From assembly GCA_034096865.1 (NCBI GenBank), contig JAWQFJ010001162.1, forward strand, positions 74,501-138,500: 64,000 nt of DNA, given 5' to 3'. Source of the stretch: Theodoxus fluviatilis. Lineage: Eukaryota > Mollusca > Gastropoda > Cycloneritida > Neritidae. The notes under the pieces were generated by a model. The model ran no database searches and was not told the origin of the DNA. It saw only the letters and a program-made list of their open reading frames with translations. Positions 57,787 to 64,000 of the stretch are shown piece by piece. Position 1 is the first letter of the stretch, and each line of letters starts with the position of its first letter. The position numbers were made by a program, and so were the translations under genes.

Positions 57787-58195
57787 AAAATGCATTACTA
57801 TCGTAGCCTTTCCTACGGAGGGTTACAAAATGATTTAAAGGCTGTAGGGGAGAGCGGGGCTGGTTGTAACATTTTTTAAATTACGACTCATCACACATTA
57901 CATGCTTAACATTTAAGCAACTTTAATCAATCAATCAAAACTAAAAACATTCGTTTTAACGTTGAAACTGAAACAATTGTTCAAATCTGCACCGTTTGTC
58001 TCCAAGGTGAACAAAACTGACGTAACCCTACTTGTTACAACTTGCCCCACATGTGGGGTAAGTTGTAACAAGTCGTGGGGCTGGTTTTAACACAATGATA
58101 TTGGACATAAAAAAGATTTAATGGTATTCCACGGCATGTACTCGCACAAACAAAGCAAACACAAGTGTAAATGTGCCAGTGACATAATCAGCACA

Positions 58196-58838
58196 TCAAT
58201 CTGAGTCATCTGAATCACAGTTTTGACAGATGTAACTGGGTTTTTTCTGTGTACATTCTTCATGAGACCAATTCTTGCACCTCGCACACTGAACCCATTT
58301 TTCGTTTGGCATGCTGTTTGAATAGGGTTCACAACAAACCAAACAAAAATCCTCCTCAGAGTCTGTGGAAACAGAGTCAGAATTTTGTAGCTTAATGTTT
58401 TTCTCGACTTTTCTTTCCCTTTCTGTTTCGGCAGTGTGTTTCAACCTCCTGTTTTAATAGGTGCACGTTTTCTGTTAGTTTTTTCCCCGGGCTCAGCTTG
58501 TTCTTTTCTGGGGTGTCGGTTAAAATTGCTGTCTGTCTACGTTTCCTTCCTCGTGATCCGACCTGCCTTGGAGCTGCTTTGGGGAAAGGCCTCACTTGTT
58601 GCGGGGAGAAGTCGTCACCAGCGTTCAAGGGAAGCTCTGTTGCCTCTATGGAGTTCAGCTGGGTGTCTGGTGCAGATGTTGGCTTCTGAACAGGCACAAC
58701 TGCATCATAGTGAGCCCCCGCCTGTTCCCCAGAAAACAGGAGATGGACACTGCCAGTAGAAGTGGCTCCAGGTCGACCAGGGTTCAACACCGTCTCCATG
58801 TCTGACCTGGTGAATGACTGCACTGATGCCAAATGCAT
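58196..58838 (-). CDS. OTU end, nuclear-type linker and PHD-like finger of the pogo-like element
   Basis: This shifted continuation starts within the OTU domain (VHLLFSGEQAGAHYDAVV, with the His of the catalytic pair). A basic segment follows (RGRKRRQTAILTDTPEKNKL), as in transposase C-termini. A second frame change near 58430 leads to CLVCCEPYSNSMPNEKWVQC then ARCKNWSHEECTQ and YICQNCDSDDSD, a C4-H-C3 PHD-like finger ending at TGA, 58196. PHD-like tails are known on pogo/Tigger proteins of invertebrates. The OTU insertion is what I do not recognise as standard. Confidence 0.7.
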
Positions 58839-59652
58839 TGGACAATGCGGACACTATTAGATCTGACGTGTCATTGTTGTATTGTTTATCTGCGATGTAT
58901 CTCTGTAGCTCTTCCTCTAAATTTGTGCCTTTACTGCCAAACTGTTCATACAAAAACTTGTGGTCCTGCACTTCTTTTGTTAACTTTACACAGAGATCAT
59001 CGGTAGAGAGGACTGCAATTCCTTCTGACTCCAAGCATGTCTGAAAAGCGTAAAGAAGACAATGCCCATCCCCACGCACCCTTTTCACCTTGTTCTTTTC
59101 CAAAAGGTATCTGTCCATTGGATTCTGAATGTCTGTTCTGTTCGTTGGTTGGGACCCTCGCTGAGTCATCTGCCCATCTGTAGTAGCCAAGCCTATAGCT
59201 TGCATCTGTTGAAGTGGCTGTGCTGCTGGGTTTGATACCAAGTCTTCAGAAGTGCTCCCAGAAGGTTCGGAGTCCTTGGGGGCAGGCCTGTCAGTCACTG
59301 CAGATGGTTGGAACTCCACATCTTGGAATATGTCAGGATCATTTGGGCAGATGCCAGACACTCTGAACCCGTTCATGATGTTAGTGGGTACGGCTGCCCG
59401 TGGCCATGCATCACGAATCTGCCCTGGGAGGTCAAAGATAGTCATGCACTTTTGGTCGTAACACAAGTGGGGCTGGTTGTAACATGTTACAACTAACCCC
59501 TTCCGGTGTGTTACAACTAGCCCCATCCCACTGTTGATCACCGGCTCTAACCCAGCAGCCAACACAGGAAACGAGAAGCAGATTTTGATGGTATGATAAC
59601 ATTGAAAAAGCAACAAGCTTTCTTGAACCGTTTCTGGCAGTATTCTAAGCAT
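58705..59652 (-). CDS. Pogo-type transposase C-terminus fused to OTU protease-like domain
   Basis: This 315-codon frame has a provisional start at 59652. Residues 41-66 are encoded by the subterminal repeats (GLVVT twice). Residues 70-109 (MTIFDLPGQIRDAW ... NIMNGFRVSGICPNDPDIF) match the end of DDE_1 transposases of Tigger/pogo type (N-I-x-x-G-F-[KR]-x-[TS]-G-I-x-P). After a Ser/Pro/Gln linker comes an OTU signature, VRGDGHCLLYAFQTC (about 192-206, nucleophile C198). LYEQFGSKGTNLEEELQRYI and SDLIVSALSNAFGISAVIHQ follow. A frameshift near 58815 moves the rest of the OTU domain to the frame at 58392-58838. OTU domains are deubiquitinating cysteine proteases, and activity here is not shown. Confidence 0.75.
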   Translation of the reverse strand: MLRILPETVQESLLLFQCYHTIKICFSFPVLAAGLEPVINSGMGLVVTHRKGLVVTCYNQPHLCYDQKCMTIFDLPGQIRDAWPRAAVPTNIMNGFRVSGICPNDPDIFQDVEFQPSAVTDRPAPKDSEPSGSTSEDLVSNPAAQPLQQMQAIGLATTDGQMTQRGSQPTNRTDIQNPMDRYLLEKNKVKRVRGDGHCLLYAFQTCLESEGIAVLSTDDLCVKLTKEVQDHKFLYEQFGSKGTNLEEELQRYIADKQYNNDTSDLIVSALSNAFGISAVIHQVRHGDGVEPWSTWSHFYWQCPSPVFWGTGGGSL

Positions 59653-59989
59653 TAGTGATTTAGAGATACAAGATAATCTTTACAAATTGCAAAAAGTTAC
59701 TCACCTGTCTGAATTTCGAACTCTTTGATCCCATTCACACATGCGTGGATTTCATACCGCCATTTTTTCTTGGGAAATGGCAAATGGGTAAAGGGAGGCA
59801 GCTGTCTCAGTCTCAGCAGAAAACTCATAAACAGTGAGGAGTAATTTACCTTGTTACTTCCAACCCGTGTTACTTTTAACCCCGCTCTCCCCTACATATC
59901 GATTACGTGTAAAGTATACATTTTTTCTAAATTCGAATGTACATAGCATGTATGTTTTCAAATTGTCTGATGGGCCGTCACTGCAATAA

Positions 59990-60070
59990 AGCAAGCAAGC
60001 ATGCAAGCAAGCATGCAAGCAAGCAAGCAAGCAACCAATCAATCAACCAATCAATCAATCAATCTCTCAC

Positions 60071-60110
<40 letters not shown>
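59990..60110. repeat. (GCAA)n, (ATCA)n and (TC)n tracts
   Basis: Three adjacent tracts follow gatgggccgtcactgcaata aagc, which resembles the 3' end of the LINE at 57.5 kb (gggcc ... aataaa plus 4-mer). Confidence 0.9.
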
Positions 60111-60111
<1 letters not shown>

Positions 60112-60202
60112 GCCTCTATCACTCGCCCCCTGGCCCTCGTTCAGGCTGGTTGTGTTCGAATCGAGCTCTGCGTTAGACAACCGAACACCCTAGACTTGTA
60201 CC

Positions 60203-60664
60203 GTGTACTGGGACATCATGTTAGAAGAGAAGCTGCCTAACATCCTACGCTGTGCGGTGAGCGAACTTTTTGAGTCTTATTGTTTGGATAATTGGAACAT
60301 TGACTCACATTCTGATTTTACCACTGTAATATTGATGTGGGAAGTCCATTCGTGCGGCATGGTCGCCATGCGTTCATCATTTTTTCCTCGCCAAAATCGG
60401 AAATCCCCGTCAAAGAAGCAGCAAGACTACAGGCGTCAGGAGCTGTTCAGAAGCAAAGGCAGGGAAAATTATAAACATAACAAGTCCACAGAAGATCAGC
60501 TGAAGCCTTTTCCTCATCTGACACCCCTGTCCTCTCGGGAAATGGAACTGCCTGAAGCAGCGTGTGAGCCTGATGTGTTCCATGACGCACCTTCGATACA
60601 TGAAAGTTTTGAAGTGAAACCTATGATGTCCGAAGCTACTCCTGAAACCATTCTACTCCGCTAG
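60203..60664 (+). CDS. Hypothetical 153-codon ORF in copy B
   Basis: It starts MYWDIMLEEKLPNILRCAVS; M at codon 1 or 6 are both possible. It contains SELFESYCLDNWNIDSHSDF and a basic stretch, RQNRKSPSKKQQDYRRQELF, and ends EATPETILLR. A K/R-SPSK-x-x-R-D-x-R segment of this kind occurs in many uncharacterised invertebrate proteins, but I do not know a function. The copy at 10305-12142 is broken. No splice evidence. Confidence 0.5.
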   Translation: MYWDIMLEEKLPNILRCAVSELFESYCLDNWNIDSHSDFTTVILMWEVHSCGMVAMRSSFFPRQNRKSPSKKQQDYRRQELFRSKGRENYKHNKSTEDQLKPFPHLTPLSSREMELPEAACEPDVFHDAPSIHESFEVKPMMSEATPETILLR

Positions 60665-61081
60665 AGACTTCGCCTGCCGGCGAAACAGTCTCTAGCACAG
60701 TTGACATCACGTGATGGAAGGATTTCACCCGAAAAATTCAAATGAGGGTCACAGGAGAGGCTTCTGGGATAGCCGATCTGCTCCCTGACATACGCCGTTA
60801 AAGTAGTTCCAAGACTATTTCGCACAAAACTCATAACTTATAACAAGTGTTTATACGATAACATAAAAGGTTTGTGTAGAAATGGAAATAAGTTTTGACA
60901 TCTGAATGAGCTCTGGAAAAAGTGGAGAAAAAAATAGTATCAAAACGAACTATTTTTGGCGAAATGCTGTAATGCAAAGGGTCAATTATATTACTCATTC
61001 ATTGTGAAACTGTGCCAGAGTCACTACTGACTCTGGTTCACAGAATGCTCTTGAAACATCACCCTCAATGGGCCAGACAGC

Positions 61082-61312
61082 ATGCGCAGCACATGCGAAT
61101 CCTTTGCATCAGCAGACCAAGTTCTCGAGCACAAGACGGCGGACTCAGAGCCAATAAAACATGTTTCATCTGTGATCCCAAGACACGATAAACACGTGCA
61201 GTGTGCCTTGGACGGAGCCATGTACATGGAGACTAATGACATGAACAAAGCGCTGAGGCAACTGAGCAAAGTGCTGAGGCAACTGAGTAGAGGAAGGAAC
61301 ACACCTGAATGA
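61082..61312 (+). other. Conserved short frame in both segmental copies
   Basis: RSTCESFASADQVLEHKTAD onwards (76 codons here). The equivalent at about 12566-12780 in copy A is also open. Near-identity of the copies makes openness weak evidence, and no domain was recognised. Confidence 0.3.
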
Positions 61313-61348
61313 GTAGATTCCTGGCAGGAGCGGATCAGTTCATTTTTC

Positions 61349-61361
61349 GGTGTGTGTGTGT

Positions 61362-61415
<54 letters not shown>

Positions 61416-61702
61416 TTCCAAACTTTTTTAAGAGCGGGTGGGTGGGGTGGGGGTGTTAAAGGACTCAACCGAAACGTGATAGCGGGGCGGGGGGTGGGGG
61501 TGGGGGGTTTCAGTGCTCAACCAAACGTGAAAGCGGGGGGGGGGGGGGGTGAAGATCGACCCTATATGAGCGCTTGAAGCTCTGCCGAAACGTGAAAGCG
61601 GGGGGGGGGGGGGGGGGGGGGGGTTGTGTGTGAAGATCGACCCTATATGAGCGCTTGGAGCTCAGCCGATACGTGAAAACGGGGGGGGGGGGGGGGGGGG
61701 GG
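61349..61702. repeat. (GT)n, minisatellite and poly-G tracts (copy B)
   Basis: Homologous to 12846-13213, with different unit lengths and G-run lengths. Confidence 0.88.
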
Positions 61703-63118
61703 AGTTTTCACTGCAAAATGTTCCAATCCGGCGCATGCTGATGGTGATCATTACCACTTTCAGGCAGCACATTTTGTTGCTAATAAAAAAAATTAAAAAA
61801 AATATATATATATATATATATATTTTCTTTCTGCTGGAGGGGGGGGGGGGGTGTTCCGGAAACCCCGGAAACACCCCCCCCCCCCCCCTCGTCCGTCCCT
61901 GCCTGGTGTGACGGATGTGCTGAACCTCTGCGTTCGTGCAAAGAGTGTTCAAAGTGCACACGAGTGTCCCGGTCTTCCTCCTGCTCCTCTTCCTCCTGCT
62001 CCTTTTCCTCCTCCTGCTTCTCGTCTTCCTGCATCTCCTCCTATTTCCTTTAGAACTCTCTGTCAGACTGATGTTGAGATTCTAGAGTGTACGGAATCGT
62101 CGCTCGTGTGATCTGTTCTGATGGTTCAACGAAAATTTGGCGGGGGTGGGGGGTGGGGTGGGAGTGGGGGGTGGGGGGGTGGGGGATGGGGGACGGGAAG
62201 AGGGCGGGGAGAGAGAGATGTTTATTGGTGTAAGCAGTTGTATATTCACGTACTTTCAGGTCGGCATTATGTAGTGTCCTGAACAACGATCGACTAGTTT
62301 GAGTTTTTAAAATTGTGTTATTCCAAAATGCTCCAATGGCAGATTTGACACTACACTGCAACTCTCATGAACTGCTGTGTGTCGTTAGTTTATCCAAGTT
62401 GTCATCGAATTGCAGCTCTTTTTCCTTGCTGGTCGAACTGGCAAGAAACCCAGACACGTGTACGCCAGTAAGTGTATACTGGAGTGCAATGATTTGTTGT
62501 TTAAAGCACTGGGTTGAAATGTTAGGCTTCAGCTACTGTCGTCGATTCCTGGCCGAAACGTTTTTCAATATTTGTTTAAAGGCGTGTACGTCATCGCCTT
62601 CTGGTCAACATCTATAGTATAAACGTTTCAGAATGTAGATCCAGTGAGTAGCGGGGACATTATGGCTATGTTGTACCCTTGTTGATTTACCCCCTTGTTT
62701 TCTTGCCTCTTCAGGCAAGTCCCTCACTCTCCATCCCCACCCCGTGTTCCCTAATTCGTCTATGGACTTGTAGTCTGATGAATAAAGCTTCAAAGTTCCG
62801 TGCGAGATGCAGTGCCGTGGTTCAATCGCTGGGATGGGAGCTTCAGCAGCAGCAGCAGCAGCAGGCAAAACTCTGGTGGTTGAAGTGTGACCTGATCGAG
62901 GGCTTTCACTCACTACACTTTGGAGCAATATCCAGCATACATGTAATCTTTGAATGGTGATCAGTCTAATTCTCACCTTCAGTATGCCTGTCGTACACTG
63001 GTCGGGTCCAAAGCAGCTTTCAACTCTGACCATTTCTTTGCACAGCAAACAATGTGTTGAGTCAGCCTCAGTAGATCTGTCATTGCATGATTTCCGTCTA
63101 GAACAGCCTGGAATTTTG

Positions 63119-63860
63119 TCTTCTTCTCTTCTTTCCGTTCCTGCCCACGATCATCAATAGTGATTACTTTGGCACGTGAAATTTTTACAGGTTGAAGAGT
63201 CTGGGGAGGTGGGGGGAAAGAGTCTCAGTGGTCCCGTCCTAGCGGGAGGCACGCGACACGAACGTGTCGACAGTGCTGGCCTCAACCACGGCTGGAGGTA
63301 GGGCATTCCAGTCCCTTATTGTTCTGGGGAGGAAGGCTGCACTCCGGTACTGCGTTCCGCAGGCGATGAGGCTGAACTGCTGGCTATGACATCGTCGCTG
63401 GCGTGGTGGTGGGGGAACCAGCTTTGACTTGATGCCAGGACAGTGGACGATGCTGTGTTTGATCTTATACAGCATCGACAGGCGAGCAAGCTTCCTGCGT
63501 TCCTCCAGGGACCGCCACCCAAGGGAGTCCAGCATCTGGCTGACACTTGAAGTGTTATGGTAGCGGTTGCAGACGAAACGGGCAGCACGTCTCTGGACAG
63601 CCTCGACCTTGTCGATGTGCTTCTGGGAGTGAGGATCCCATACCGACGAGGCATACTCGAGAGTAGGCCTGACAAAGGCCTTGTATGCCCTTTCTTTGAC
63701 TGCTCTTGAAGAGATCTTGAGGTTGCGCCGGAGAAAGCCTAGGGTCTGGTTTGCCCTGCTGACGATGCTGTTGATATGGTCGTCCCAGCAGAGGTCATCA
63801 TGTATGATCACACCCAGGTACCTGGCCGCCCTCACTGTCTCTAGGGTATGTCCGTGAAGC
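63119..63860 (-). mobile_element. CR1-like LINE RT C-terminal fragment
   Basis: An open minus frame (63239-63835, 198 codons) reads RYLGVIIHDDLCWDDHINSI, FVRPTLEYASSVWDPHSQKH, IDKVEAVQRRAARFVCNRYH, SLEERRKLARLSMLYKIKHS and IRDWNALPPAVV. This is the thumb and C-terminal region of CR1-group RTs. It is absent from copy A, where cctggaattttgcttatgaa is continuous at 15209-15228. It is 5'-truncated, with no clear TSD. Confidence 0.88.
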
Positions 63861-64000
63861 TGGCTTATGAAATATCATCGTTGGAGGAAGACGTCAATGC
63901 CCATTGCTTGTGTTTATGATTACAAAAGTGGCAGCAATGAACAGACACACGTTGGCCGTTACACAAGCTGGGTCTCCATACAAATTGTACATCTAATCAT

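Larger units (their letters stand above)
57847..59892 (-). mobile_element. Pogo-like TIR element with OTU and PHD-like domains
   Basis: GGGGAGAGCGGGG at 57847 and its reverse complement ending at 59892 are flanked by TA on both sides (57845-57846, 59893-59894). It is 2046 bp. Subterminal copies of GTTACAACTNGCCCC and its complement occur at 58036-58092 and 59458-59527. The minus-strand genes keep only the C-terminus of a DDE transposase. The DNA-binding part and the Asp-containing core are absent. A first-exon donor (GACAG|GTGAGT) at 59703-59705 suggests a spliced transcript. Confidence 0.85.
60234..64000 (+). repeat. Segmental duplication copy B (continues past window)
   Basis: Partner of copy A. 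It lacks the two DNA elements of copy A and carries a CR1-like fragment at 63119-63860. It continues beyond the right edge. Confidence 0.9.

Overview
The window is eukaryotic, repeat-dense animal DNA, most likely from a mollusc and perhaps a marine gastropod. The evidence is spliced exons with GT/AG junctions, long microsatellites, many LINE families, DIRS-like tyrosine-recombinase elements, a pogo-like element and a Gypsy-like LTR element. The clade is inferred from the repeat types and was not tested by search. No bacterial operons, rRNA genes or CRISPR arrays are present. One 18-base run of N (51727-51744) is an assembly gap.

Host genes: the only convincing host coding sequence is a pair of paralogous TRIM-type genes on the minus strand. 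Gene 1 (4387 down to 1, continuing off the left edge) encodes RING, B-box 1, B-box 2, a coiled coil and the start of a MATH domain. Gene 2 is scattered over 44185 to about 17335. It encodes the end of the coiled-coil region and a full MATH domain in six short exons separated by introns of about 1.6-10 kb. Three consecutive exons are identical in length in both genes (61, 91 and 81 bp) and all splice phases agree, so they are duplicates. No RING, B-box or main coiled-coil exons of gene 2 are visible.

Layout: 0-5 kb holds gene 1. From 5 to 10.3 kb there is a decayed I/Jockey-like LINE with target-site duplication, then a near-perfect 150-bp-arm palindrome. From 10.3 to 15.5 kb lies segmental copy A, repeated from 60.2 kb to the right edge as copy B. 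Comparing the two dates and delimits three transposon insertions. From 15 to 45 kb are the introns of gene 2: a nuclear-receptor-motif repeat, a degenerate LINE with a nested MITE, a Gypsy-like deletion derivative nested in a solo LTR, a 23-bp minisatellite, an L2/CR1-like LINE and a DIRS-like element (33.8-38.6 kb). From 45 to 46.7 kb is an 83-bp tandem array split by a second nuclear-receptor-motif repeat. From 46.7 to 51.7 kb is a second DIRS-like element carrying about 3 kb of CGATCG-rich satellite-like sequence and ending in the gap. From 51.7 to 57.8 kb are an RTE-like LINE and a nearly full-length LINE sitting exactly between two (TC)n/(TCTG)n tracts. From 57.8 to 59.9 kb is a TIR element encoding a pogo-type transposase C-terminus joined to an OTU cysteine-protease-like domain and a PHD-like finger.

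Most of the window is therefore a record of nested mobile-element insertion around one duplicated TRIM/MATH gene family. The most unusual items are the pogo/OTU/PHD composite, the paired DIRS-like elements with a shared terminal module, and the repeat family saturated with nuclear-receptor half-sites.
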